Under the pieces are notes generated by a model that saw nothing but the letters and a program-made list of their open reading frames with translations, had not been told where the DNA came from and made no database searches. From NCBI GenBank assembly GCA_003990745.1, contig RBNI01007299.1, positions 1 to 10,456 on the forward strand: DNA of 10,456 bases, given 5' to 3'. This DNA comes from Jimgerdemannia flammicorona (lineage: Eukaryota; Mucoromycota; Endogonomycetes; Endogonales; Endogonaceae). Positions 1 to 7,725 of the stretch are shown here, piece by piece. The position numbers and the translations under genes are program-made. Positions within the stretch are counted from its first letter, which is position 1. Each line of letters opens with the position of its first letter.

Positions 1-1000
1 AAAAAAAAAAAAGGAGTCTCTTGAGGTGGTCCATAGTCTGGGTACACTTGGGGGTCCATTCAGTCTTGATGCTCACTCCTTTGTGGGTCAGATTGGTCAG
101 TGGGACTGTAATAGTAAAGTATCTTTGGATGAACCTTTGATAGTAACTAGTAATATCCAAGAAGTACTAGAGTAGCTTGAGGGTAGTGGGGATAAGAATA
201 TCCTTGAGGGCTGATACTTTTTGAGGGTCCATATTGATACCTTCAGCAGAGATGATATGTCCTAGGTACTCAATCTGATCTTGATAGAACTTATACTTGC
301 TCATCTTGGCATAAAGCTGGTATTCTTACAGAAGGGTCAGTATCTATCTAAGGTAGGTGTAGTATAACTCTACTGTTTCACTGTAAATTAGTATATCATC
401 AATATACACAAGGACACAAATGTTGAGAAGTGGTCCAAAGATATCATTCATCAGATACTAGAATGTTGCTGGTGTATTAGTCAAACCAAAAGGCATGACT
501 CAGAACTGGTAGTATCTAAACTATATTCGGAAAGCTTTCTTTTCAATATCCTTCTCATCAATGAGAATCTGATAGTAGCTATTTTGTAAGTCTAGTAGAG
601 AAAAGGTCTTGGCCTTGAAGATTTGGTGTAACAACTCATCAATCCTAGACAAGATATACTGATTCTTGATAGTGATCTTATTGAGGGCTCTGTAGTCAAT
701 ACATATTTGCAAAGAGCTATCCTTCTTCTTGATAAATAAAATAAGAGCTCTAAATAGAGAGTGGCTAGGTTCAATATATCCCTGGGCCAGTAGTTTGGTC
801 AACTCATCCTTGAGAGTCTTGAGTTCAGGTTGGGCCAATTGATAGATACTCTTGTATAGAGGTTCAGATCCTGGAATGAGATCAATTCTATATTGAATTT
901 GGTACTTGGGTGGAAGTCCTTGGAGATCCTGGAATATATCTTAGAATTTCTCAAACAGTTCTTGAGCTTCTATTGAGATTGGACAACTTGGAACTTTGGT
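1..1000 (-). pseudogene. pol: pol: reverse transcriptase domain (partial, broken)
   Basis: Minus-strand translation gives a gypsy-type RT that would copy element RNA into cDNA in virus-like particles. Upstream linker motifs include LPPKYQ and LIPGSEPLYK, then AQPELKTLKDELTKLLAQGY and IDYRALNKIT. The motif A region FSLLDLQNSYYQI (about 572-610) keeps its Asp. The motif B neighbourhood MPFGLTN is near 482-496, and the catalytic YIDD box is at 395-406. Downstream are EYLGHIIS and the start of the RNase H connection (EWTPKC). Bases 521-838 are open for 105 codons, but TAG codons interrupt the rest, including two just before MPFGL. The frame runs into a poly-T (plus-strand A12) tract at the window edge. 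Identification is firm; the gene is non-functional. Confidence 0.93.
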
Positions 1001-1109
1001 GACTTCTTGTATAGTGTAGATGAAGTAGGTGTTTCCTTTTTTTCGAGAGAGTCTCTTCATTTAGATGGTAGAGATGATTTCAATTTCTTGATGGTTAGTA
1101 CCTTCCTGG

Positions 1110-1460
1110 GGTATCAGGGTGATCTTTCTATCTTCATGGATCAGATTAACCTTATTGGTTCTCTAGTTGATATCTGGGTTATGCTAGGTCAACCAGACTT
1201 TTCTTAGAATAATATCTTGTTCTGAGAGGTCTATAATACTGAAGTCTAACTTCTCTTAATATTTGTCAATCTTGAGCAAGAGATCTTCACAGATCTTGGT
1301 CAGTGGTACTATCTTACCATCACCAAAAGTAATACTCCTTTTCTCAGTAGTTAGTCTGCTTTGGGCTCCAATCCTCTTGGCAGTCTTGGTACTGATATAG
1401 TTTCCAGTAGTACTGCTATCAAGTAAAACATTGACATTCTATCTATAAACTTGGTCTGTG
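1110..1460 (-). pseudogene. pol: retropepsin-like aspartic protease (broken)
   Basis: This is the protease that would mature the Gag-Pol polyprotein. The active-site region reads VLLDSSTTGNYIS, with the DSS triplet at 1412-1420 where the family has DSG or DTG; a GGT-to-AGT change explains the lost Gly. The second hallmark reads QDIILRKVWL (about 1180-1210) in place of the usual DIILGxxWL, followed by HNPDIN[stop]RTNKV. That stop is a TAG where the family has a conserved Trp (IDWRT). Another TAG lies just before HNP. The domain sits downstream of the dUTPase and upstream of RT, the normal gypsy place for protease. Active-site damage plus stops make it inactive. Confidence 0.85.
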
Positions 1461-1754
1461 AATTTAATATAACTGTTCTCTTCTTAATGGTATTGAGCTC
1501 TTCATCCTCATTGTTGTCCCAATTGCTGTCAGTCTCCTTGAAGTCAGTTTCTCTCTATCCTTCATAAGAAAGGTTGTCTTGTTTGGGCTCCTCAGTCTAT
1601 TGGGCTTGGCATCTTTCAGAGTTGATTTTGAAAACTTTGGAGAGGTATACATGGTATTCATCAATATATTCTATGCAGTATATTCAGATAGAATAAGAGC
1701 ATCATCCATATAGTGCATAACTATCTGCAATTCTCTTGTACTAGTTTTCATCAT

Positions 1755-2175
1755 CTTCCTTCATAGTGGTGCCCTTTTGACTGGGAGGTTTGTTAGTTGA
1801 TCCAAACCCTTTCTTGCTATGGTCTGTCTGAGTAAGCTCAGGAACTTCTTTAATGGTGAGATCTTGACAGATTTCTTCAATGATTGCTTGGGCAATCCTT
1901 TGGTCTACTTTGACTTCAAATGATATGTCTCCAAAATTTTGTAAGATGATATAGATTTCACCAGTAAATCCTTGGTCAACTACTTCTCCTCCTAGCCCAA
2001 TGTTGAATTCTTTGGCTAGACTGCTTTGTTCAACAAGATAGATATATGTATGTACCTTTGGGGACTTGTATTGCAATCTCTGTTTGCACTATAGCATTGG
2101 TACTTGGTAATATAGTGAGGTCTTAGCTACTGTAGAGGTCATATTCTATATCAATGAGATGGGCCTTAGTGGGGA
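1755..2175 (-). pseudogene. dUTPase domain carried by the retroelement (broken)
   Basis: Trimeric dUTPases hydrolyse dUTP to dUMP and limit uracil incorporation during DNA synthesis. All five family motifs can be seen in order on the minus strand. Motif 1 is EYDLYSS (2126-2143); motif 2 is VEQSSLA (2014-2034, where the family has PRSGLA); motif 3 is GGEVVDQGFTGE (1957-1992, with the catalytic Asp at 1975-1977); motif 4 is VDQRIAQAI (about 1882-1908); motif 5 is KKGFGSTN (1792-1815), the C-terminal loop. A TAA follows motif 1 at 2123-2125, and a frameshift in a TA-rich run near 2038-2050 separates motif 1 from motifs 2-5. Bases 1741-2076 are otherwise open. It lies between gag (across the hAT insertion) and protease. 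The fold call is strong; loss of the motif 2 Arg and Gly and the breaks mean it is inactive. Confidence 0.88.
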
Positions 2176-2263
2176 TAGTAGTCTTATACCATATCTTCTA
2201 TACTTTGATGACATTCTTGGGGTTCTTCTTTCCTGGACCTTCTCCAATAACAGTAGTACTCCA

Positions 2264-2515
2264 CAAACCTGACCCAATTAACCTGAAACCTGACCCATAA
2301 AACAGCTAATCTGGAATTAGATGTCACCCATCTTTAACCCAACTCAGAAAGATATATTACCTATCTTTAATCCAACCCAGAATTAAACATAACCCATCTT
2401 TAACCCAATCTGAAAATGTATGTCACCTGACTCATTATTTATCCTTAACCCAAACCTGAATCTGACCCCTGAACCCAACCCTGAACCTGACCCTCTGAAC
2501 TCTACCCTGAAAAAA
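2264..2515. repeat. Left subterminal repeat array of the hAT element
   Basis: Three units of exactly 33 bp start with CATCTTTAACCCA-like sequence at 2329, 2362 and 2395 (to 2427). They are flanked by shorter AACCTGACCC-type motifs (2264-2300 and about 2446-2515). The consensus matches the reverse complement of the array at 7822-8019. Inverted subterminal repeats like these are where hAT transposases commonly bind. The regular period is seen directly; the binding role is inferred. Confidence 0.85.
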
Positions 2516-2806
2516 TGATTTGGATAATATTTGGATAATATTCAGAGCAATTGGAAGTGAAAAATATCTGAAGACCACTAAGAATCCAAATATATGCATA
2601 CATGAATTGTATTTACACACAAGCTGTTTCAACATTCAGTCACCAGCTCACTAGTAATAAAAAAAATATGTTCAGATGGAATAGATGTTGCTGAAATAGC
2701 AAGATAATCATAAGCCATTCATGAAAGATTAGGATATACCAACTGATTTCACTACCACCAATCCAGTATATCTATATGAGAATCAGCTGGATTCTCTGAC
2801 AAATAA

Positions 2807-2871
2807 CTAAAACAGAGAAATATGAGTGAAAATTAACCAAGCCAACCAAAAAACATAAAAACAACACCCAC
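2807..2871 (-). other. Predicted intron in the hAT transposase (65 nt)
   Basis: On the minus strand the donor GTGGGT follows DKLE-TG and the acceptor TGTTTTAG precedes TTATTTGTCAGAG. Removing it joins DKLEC to YLSENP, restoring the family pattern ELExYLSxxP with phase kept. The length is normal for filamentous fungi. Confidence 0.7.
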
Positions 2872-3173
2872 CATTCAAGCTTATCATCTACATCAACATG
2901 CTATTTTTTCTCATATATTGAGTTGATAAAATCATCAGCATCATGGGATATTGAGAGTATAATGACAATATTAACAGGCTTATACTCCTTTTCCCAGATA
3001 TGTTTCATCTGATTCTTCCATTCATCAATTAAGAATTTTTTTCATTACTCATAACAGAAATAATACATATTGATATATAGATCTAAGGCTGAAGCTATAC
3101 TGTATAATGGTGTCATCTTGCAGTAATACTTTAGAAGTTTCATATGTACATTCTCAGCAGTAGTAAGCATCAT

Positions 3174-3300
3174 CTATAAAAAATAAAAAATGAATAGAAA
3201 TATACATATATTACTTCCCAATTACTTACTAAATTAGTTCCTAAAATTTACAAATAAAATTACTTTCAAAATTATATATATATCTGATTAGAATATTCAC
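3174..3300 (-). other. Predicted intron in the hAT transposase (about 127 nt)
   Basis: Coding similarity stops after IDIYQTG and resumes at MMLTTAENVHMKLLKYY. The stretch between is very AT-rich. A GTGAAT donor at 3300 and a TTTTTTATAG acceptor at 3174 bound it; the acceptor is better supported than the donor. Confidence 0.55.
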
Positions 3301-3514
3301 CAGTTTGATATATATCAATGATATCTTCAAGGTGATCACATAGCTAATTAAATAGTGAGATAACAGCCACTATTGTAGGATACTTTGAAGCTGACATCAT
3401 GGTTGTCACTTTGGCAAAAGGCTGGAGAAATTGGCAAATCAATTCAAATTATTATTATATATATTCAGATATATCACTCATTTGCTTATCTATGGCACAC
3501 AATATATCCAAGCC

Positions 3515-3601
3515 CTATTTGGATGTAATATTAATTTATTTAGTACCAAAATACTTCCAAATCATATTCCAAAATCTATATAAATAGATTCAAAATCTTA
3601 C
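3515..3601 (-). other. Predicted intron in the hAT transposase (about 87 nt)
   Basis: The donor GTAAGA directly follows ALKIHK. The acceptor ATCCAAATAG precedes a frame reading LDILCAIDKQMSDISEYI, which leads into FELICQFLQPFAKVT. The interior is AT-rich and without coding similarity. Confidence 0.6.
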
Positions 3602-4631
3602 CTTATGAATCTTCAGAGCATGTGCTAACATTTTATATGTAGAACTCTATCTCATTGTAATATCTAAGAGAGGCTTCAAAATGGGAATTCCAGAGGATTT
3701 ACAGACCTTTGCCAGTTGTGCTTGTCATTGCACTGAATTTTTGATCTTCTTTATCAACTCCTGTAGCTTTCCAATGGGCTAGCTAAGAGAACCAAGAGTA
3801 TCATAAACAATAAGATTCAATATATGCCCAAACAGCATATATGAGTGAGCAGATAATGGAGATTATCAAACAGAGTATCATTGTTACTGGCATTGTCATA
3901 CATAATAGCAATGATTTAATCATCACTAGGCAACAAATCATCTATTACCAGCTCTGGACTTTTCACAAGATTGGCACCTATGTGTGTTATTTCACTGATA
4001 TTCACAAAGTCTAAGATAATGTCATATATCTTCCAATCACTGTCAATCCAATGGGCTGTTATTCCAAGGAAGGCCTTAATGTTAACATCTGATGTCTAAT
4101 AATCAAGTGTAAGTGATACCTTTGACTTGAGCCCTGCTAGCCTTACTTTTACTTGAGTTTGCAATAGTTCGAATTCCTTTTGAATAACTTATGAAATTGT
4201 ATTAGCTGATGGAAGGGCCAGATCAGAGCATAATATGTAAAGGAGATACTTGAAGCCAGCATTTTCAATAGTGGAGAATGGCTGATATCTAGTGATAATG
4301 AAGTTGGCAATTAATTGATGGAAATTTTCATCACTTAAAGTCTTACTAGTGTGTTCCTATTTGTAATAATAAAATTTGAAAAATTATTTTTCTAATAACC
4401 TCCTAAGTACTTCTCAAATTCCATTCTATCTATACTCACAATATCATCTTTCTTAGACTAGTGAGGATTCTCAGCACACTGGAGAGATAAGAGCATAGTA
4501 TTGTAATGCTTCCAGAGATGCCATTTAAGATTGTTGATATTGCCATCCTTTAATATATAGCTCCAAGTCATGCAATGGTTGCAACTGATGAGCTTACTTT
4601 TTAAATTCTATTTGAATAGAGAGATATGAGA

Positions 4632-4714
4632 CTATATTAGAACCTCAACCACTTACAACTGATGAGACCAACCACCTCTATGAATGCAACTATTAGTATA
4701 ATGTATAAAACTAC
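4632..4714 (-). other. Predicted intron inside the BED finger (83 nt)
   Basis: The donor AAG|GTAGTT, an internal TACTAAT branch-point-like sequence and the acceptor AATATAG are all present. Removing 83 nt joins NHTTK in frame to SHISLFK and on to ISCNHC, so the two halves of the BED finger come together without a frame change. Confidence 0.65.
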
Positions 4715-4924
4715 CTTTGTAGTGTGATTCTATACCTAGCTATCACTAGGTTTTGTTTTTATTTTTATTCTCATGCTCATTGATGATAATGAACTGATGG
4801 AGATATCTGATATATCCTCCAATATATCCTCTAATATATCATCTGACAGTTCTGAGATTTCTCCTAAATATACTTCTTGATCTTTAGATATTTCAAAAAG
4901 TGTTTGATAATGGTGGGGACTGAG

Positions 4925-5120
4925 AGCTTGAGTGGGAGGCCAAGAGCTGGAAAGTAGCTAGGAAGTGGTAAGCTAGAGAGTGGCAAACTGGGAAACAAGC
5001 TGGGGGGGCAGTAAACTAGGGGACAGGGAGTTGGGGGGAGGCAGTGAGCAGTGGGGAAAGCCAGGAACTGTGGGGCCTGGAACAGGAGTCAGTGAGCTGG
5101 AGGGCAGTGAGATGGAGAGT
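4925..5120. repeat. G-rich degenerate 15-bp tandem repeat
   Basis: The plus strand is purine-rich, with units such as GCAAACTGGGAAACA and AGCTGGGGGGGCAGT spaced about 15 bp, most regular at 4965-5050. On the minus strand it would encode a Pro/Leu/Ser-rich low-complexity leader in frame with the acidic start of the transposase. Open minus-strand frames here overlap one another, as expected from repeats, so none is called as a separate gene. Confidence 0.6.
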
Positions 5121-5259
5121 AGCAAGGTGGTAGTGTAAGATACAATAGCCAATGATCAATTGTAGACAAAGGATGGATGAATAAATATACACAGGTGGTG
5201 AACTGATACTCATCATGCAACTGCAAACAGCAAACATACTTTGGAGATTCAGCATGTTC

Positions 5260-5742
5260 TGCATAATTCAGCATATTCTGTATAAGCCCCAAATGAGCAA
5301 GGTTTGTAATGATGTTTGAGTAAGGTTTGTAGTGCATTTGAGCGAGATTTGCAGCAAGGTTCGAGCAAGATTTACAAGCAAAATTAAAGTGAGATTTGCA
5401 AGCAAGATTAAAGCAAGATTTGCACATAAGATTAAAGCAAGATTTGCATAAGCCAGACTTTGCAAGCCTTGCACTTACAAGTCTAGATAAGCTTAGTCAC
5501 AAGCTAATATGATATATATATAAGCTGATATCACATGATATCAGCTATCAGCTGAGCTTGTAAGTGCAAGGCTTGCAAAGCCTGGCTTATGCAAATCTTG
5601 TTTTAATCTTACTTGCAAATCTCACTTAAACCTTACTACAAATCTCACTGCAAATCTCACTCAAATGTACTACAAACCTTGCTCAAATGTCATTGCAAAC
5701 CTCACTCAATCAGGGCTTATGCAGAACCCACTGAATCATGCA
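5260..5742. repeat. Long palindrome 1 (foldback, arms 222 and 186 bp)
   Basis: The left arm (5260-5481) pairs with the right arm (5557-5742). The inner 44 bp (5438-5481 with 5557-5600) match at 43 positions. Outward, the arms consist of degenerate GCAAGATTTGCA / GAGCAAGGTTTGTA blocks that still align to the ends (TGCATAATTCAG against the reverse complement of CTGAATCATGCA). The left arm has about 36 bp of extra repeat copies. The 75-bp loop (5482-5556) contains its own palindrome. It could be a foldback element, part of the hAT control region, or a hairpin-RNA source. Confidence 0.88.
5520..5557. repeat. 38-bp palindromic core, copy 1
   Basis: Identical to 5838-5875. It contains GCTGATATCA-CA-TGATATCAGC, a perfect 10-bp inverted repeat with a 2-nt spacer, followed by TATCAGCTGAGC. 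It sits at the loop of palindrome 1. Perfect identity between the copies, against about 84% pairing in palindrome 2's arms, suggests recent duplication or constraint. Confidence 0.9.
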
Positions 5743-5743
5743 G

Positions 5744-5948
5744 AGAGGAGTGGAACACAGTGAGGAAAGCTCCATATTGTAAGCATAAGCATAAGCATAA
5801 GCATAAGCTTTGCTCTGCACAGTCTGACAAGCTGATAATAAGCTGATATCACATGATATCAGCTATCAGCTGAGCAGAGCAAAGCTTGTGCTTATACCTA
5901 CACTTATGCTTGCAATCCAGAGCTTTCCTTACTGCATTCCACTCCTCT
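5744..5948. repeat. Long palindrome 2 (75-bp arms)
   Basis: Arm 5744-5818 pairs with 5874-5948 over 75 bp without gaps, about 63 of 75 positions matching; all but one mismatch are transitions, as expected from deamination. The outer end begins AGAGGAGTGG. The left arm holds four AAGCAT/AAGCATA repeats (about 5780-5808). The loop carries the same 38-bp core as palindrome 1, which ends two bases earlier, so the two palindromes are directly adjacent. Confidence 0.88.
5838..5875. repeat. 38-bp palindromic core, copy 2
   Basis: Identical to 5520-5557. Here it is preceded by GCTGATAATAA, which extends pairing with the downstream TATCAGC, so the loop of palindrome 2 can fold almost completely. Confidence 0.9.
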
Positions 5949-6014
5949 TATGTTCCACTCCTCTTGTACAACCCTCATGTATTCCTTTACCTCCCTCACC
6001 CTCATTCCTCAGAT

Positions 6015-6022
6015 TATAAATA
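6015..6022 (+). promoter_or_regulatory. TATA-box candidate for the plus-strand gene
   Basis: TATAAATA lies 273 bp upstream of the ATG at 6295 and has the same eight bases as the LTR TATA box. It is followed by a pyrimidine-rich stretch (about 6187-6270, many CTTT/CCTT runs) of the kind often found before fungal start codons. Position and composition support a promoter; no direct evidence is possible. Confidence 0.4.
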
Positions 6023-6050
6023 ACATACAATTTAGAAATAGGTTTCAAAA

Positions 6051-6145
6051 GAGATTTCAAAGAGATTCTAAAAGATATTTCAAAGAAATTCTGAAAGAGC
6101 TTCTGAAAGAGATTTCAGAGAGATTCTGAAAGAGCTTCTGAAAGA
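6051..6145. repeat. Purine-rich 11-12-bp tandem repeat
   Basis: About eight units alternate between GAGATTTCAAA-type (11 bp) and GAGATTCTGAAA / GAGCTTCTGAAA-type (12 bp). No open frame of note covers it. It lies between the TATA candidate and the ATG, so it would be in the 5' leader or promoter of the plus-strand gene. Confidence 0.8.
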
Positions 6146-6390
6146 TGTTATAGCTTTTGAATATTTAAGATATTGAAAGCTTACTTTCACCTCTTGTTCT
6201 TTTTGCCTCATCCTTTGCTTTGCCTTGTCCTTCCCTTTACCTCATCCTTCACTTTGTCTCACTTAATTTACCACTATGTTGAGAAAACATAGATATGACT
6301 GCCCAGCTAATAAGTATTTACTTGGCCCCCCCCAAGCTTGATGCACTTCAGCTCACTATCCCAAAGCTCAGCATCCTAAAGATGCCCATC

Positions 6391-6510
6391 TTACTGATAC
6401 CCAGCCTGCCAAGCTTGCTAATACCCAGCCTGCTGAGCTTGCTGACACCCAGCCTACTGAGCTTGCCAACACCTAGGTTGCTGAGCTCACCAACTCCCAG
6501 CTCGCTAACC
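6391..6510 (+). repeat. 24-bp tandem repeat in exon 1 of the plus-strand gene
   Basis: Units of 24 bp start at 6391, 6415, 6439 and 6463, with a weaker fifth at 6487; the best conserved part is ACCCAGCCTGCTGAGC. The frame of the ATG at 6295 reads SLLSLLTP-type octapeptides. Another plus frame reads LADTQPAE-type octapeptides, interrupted by a TAG. Because 24 is divisible by 3, every frame stays repetitive, so the repeat alone does not decide the coding frame. Confidence 0.85.
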
Positions 6511-6592
6511 CTCAGCTCCCCAATCTCCAGCTTGACTGCCAGCTTGCAAGTACAAGGTCCCCCACCAGATCTCAATAATACAGCTCGAAAAA

Positions 6593-6674
6593 GTTAGTTT
6601 TTTCTTTTTTTTTCTTTTTAAATCAATGTCTGAATTTTTTTCCTAATAACATTCAAAATATACATATCCTCCAG
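6593..6674 (+). other. Predicted intron of the plus-strand gene (82 nt)
   Basis: The donor is GTTAGT, followed by a long T-rich tract, a branch-point-like CCTAATAAC at about 6641-6649 and the acceptor TCCTCCAG. Splicing joins TARK in frame to TSKPGPEYKSCYNC, and the T-rich stretch with its TAG is removed. This is good support that the plus strand was once an expressed gene. Confidence 0.65.
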
Positions 6675-7136
6675 CTTCTAAGCCTGGGCCAGAGTACAAA
6701 TCTTGCTACAATTGCCATTTTTGCCATCAAGTTTGCCCAAGCACCACCTGGAAGCATTGCCAAATCAATTTCCCAGATGCCCCAAACCTTATGGAGAAAA
6801 GGCCTTACAAATCAGACATTAGGTATGCTTTTGCTGTAGCCAATAAATGCATTAAGAAAGTACATGATGACCAACTGAGGCAAGAAGTTATAAGAGTGAT
6901 AGAAAACCATACGAAAATCATAGAATGTTCATCATACCATACTAGCTTCAAGGTAAATGCCAAAACATAGAACAAGTGAGGTTGTCTAGATGAAATTATC
7001 ATCATGGATGAATATGAAAAACTGCTGACCATATTTGAACAAGTACCAGTAAAGAACAACAAAACACTTTATATGTGACTGATAGATAGCAGGCTTGTGT
7101 ATTTTATTGAGGGGGGTAGTGGTGGAGGAGATGGAG

Positions 7137-7430
7137 AGGTGGGAGAGGTCAGTATCAGTGGAGGGGTCAGTACCAGTGGAGAGGTCAGTGGAGAGGTCAG
7201 TACAGGGGAGGTCAGCATGGAGGAGGTCAGCATGGAGGAACATAGAGAGGTTGGTGTGGGGGAGGTTGGCATAGAAGAGGTTGGTATGAAGGAACATAGA
7301 GAGGTTAGTACAGGGAAGGTTGGTACAGAGGAATATGGAGAGGTCAGCATGGGGGAGGTCAGCACGAAGGAATACAGGGAGGTCAGTATGGAGGAACATG
7401 GGGAGGTCAGTACAGAGGATGAAATAAAGA
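7137..7430 (+). repeat. Mixed 15-bp / 24-bp coding repeat (VSMEE / VSMEEHRE)
   Basis: Units are either 15 bp (GTCAGCATGGAGGAG, reading VSMEE) or 24 bp (the same plus nine bases, reading VSMEEHRE-like), and the two sizes interleave irregularly. All lengths are multiples of three, so the acidic frame stays open while the repeat varies. Long minus-strand frames opposite it (for example 7069-7437) are by-products of the same repeat. Confidence 0.85.
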
Positions 7431-7582
7431 TTGGCATGGAGAAGGTCAGTGCAGAGGAGGATATGGAAGAGGAGGATATAGAGGAAAGTGGTTCAGAATA
7501 TATGAAGGAAGATGGTTTGGAATATGAGAAGGAGGAGGATCAGTTGGTTTATAGTGATGAAGAGTAAGATCTGTTCACATTG

Positions 7583-7688
7583 GTAAGTTCTTTATTTTCC
7601 TGATTTACTTCCTATTTATTTCTGATTTCATTTTGATTTCTGATTGCTAATTATGTTTCTATTTGTTTATTCTAAATATATATCTTAG
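7583..7688 (+). other. Possible intron just after the plus-strand stop codon
   Basis: GTAAGTTC at 7583, GCTAATTATG near 7648 and TATCTTAG at 7688 look like donor, branch point and acceptor of a 106-nt intron 15 bases past the stop at 7565-7567. It would be in the 3' untranslated region, or the stop could itself be degenerate. An overlapping GTAAG at 7564 is an alternative donor. This is weak on its own. Confidence 0.3.
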
Positions 7689-7725
7689 ATGTGCAATATA
7701 TTTTTTTTGGTACCTTGTAGCTTAA

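Larger units (their letters stand above)
2542..4900 (-). pseudogene. hAT-family transposase, BED finger type (broken, with introns)
   Basis: This is a cut-and-paste transposase relic. From the N-terminus: an acidic stretch (SELSDDILEDILEDISDI, about 4800-4860); a BED zinc finger whose two aromatic positions are TAG codons (4736-4738, 4730-4732), then CNHC (4572-4583) and LKWHLWKH (4507-4530); PFSTIENAGF (about 4255-4285); LTLDY[stop]TSD, with the first catalytic Asp at 4102-4104; DNASNND (3877-3897), the second acidic site; FGHILNLIVYDTL (about 3800-3840), in a shifted frame; LKPLLDITMR[stop]SSTY; QPFAKVT and SASKYPT (about 3370-3425); and the C-terminal LDWW (about 2755-2766) and YDYLAISATSIPSE. 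The expected third catalytic residue (consensus xELxxYL) reads DKLE, so Glu appears to be Lys (codon 2880-2882). The stop is at 2542-2544. Many TAG codons sit at conserved Trp positions. The start is uncertain; an in-frame low-complexity exon may extend to about 5110. Confidence 0.9.
6295..7567 (+). pseudogene. Unrecognised divergent gene of the hAT element (Cys/His cluster, acidic repeat tail)
   Basis: The function is not recognised. Starting at the ATG at 6295, exon 1 is Leu/Pro/Ser-rich and built on 24-bp repeats. Removing a predicted intron (6593-6674) joins it in frame to KPGPEYKSCYNCHFCHQVC, a CX2CX2CX3C cluster with a further Cys eight residues on, which could bind metal. A mixed charged segment follows (SDIRYAFAVANKCIKKVHDD), then a Glu/Val/Ser repeat tail (about 7137-7430) and a very acidic end finishing YSDEE (stop 7565-7567). 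In-frame stops TAG, TGA (about 6970-6980) and TGA (about 7077) break it; two are TGA, as expected from decayed CGA codons. The last 157 codons are open. It diverges from the transposase across the palindromes. It could be an accessory protein of the transposon or a captured host gene. Confidence 0.55.

Noticed and set aside
1755..2175. Idea that the dUTPase belongs to the hAT element
   Set aside because: It lies outside the inverted subterminal repeats and runs on in the same strand toward the protease and RT.
2264..2515. AACCC/AACCTGACCC-rich sequence resembling telomeric repeats
   Set aside because: The period is 33 bp, not 6, and the mirror copy at 7726-8049 identifies it as a subterminal repeat of the transposon.
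2435..2635. Minus-strand open frame starting MLKQLVCKYN
   Set aside because: It is an out-of-frame reading across the transposase C-terminus (correct frame reads VNTIHVCIYLDS) and the subterminal repeat.
3399..3587. Plus-strand open frame opposite the transposase
   Set aside because: It runs antisense through an AT-rich predicted intron and the conserved QPFAKVT / SASKYPT coding, so it is a shadow.
5016..5474. Three overlapping minus-strand open frames and a plus-strand frame at 5613-5846
   Set aside because: They lie in G-rich tandem repeats and palindrome arms, overlap each other in different frames and show no domain.
7069..7437. Long minus-strand open frames (also 6986-7399) rich in Ser/Thr/Leu
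   Set aside because: They are opposite-strand shadows of the 15/24-bp repeat, which stays open in several frames because all units are multiples of three.
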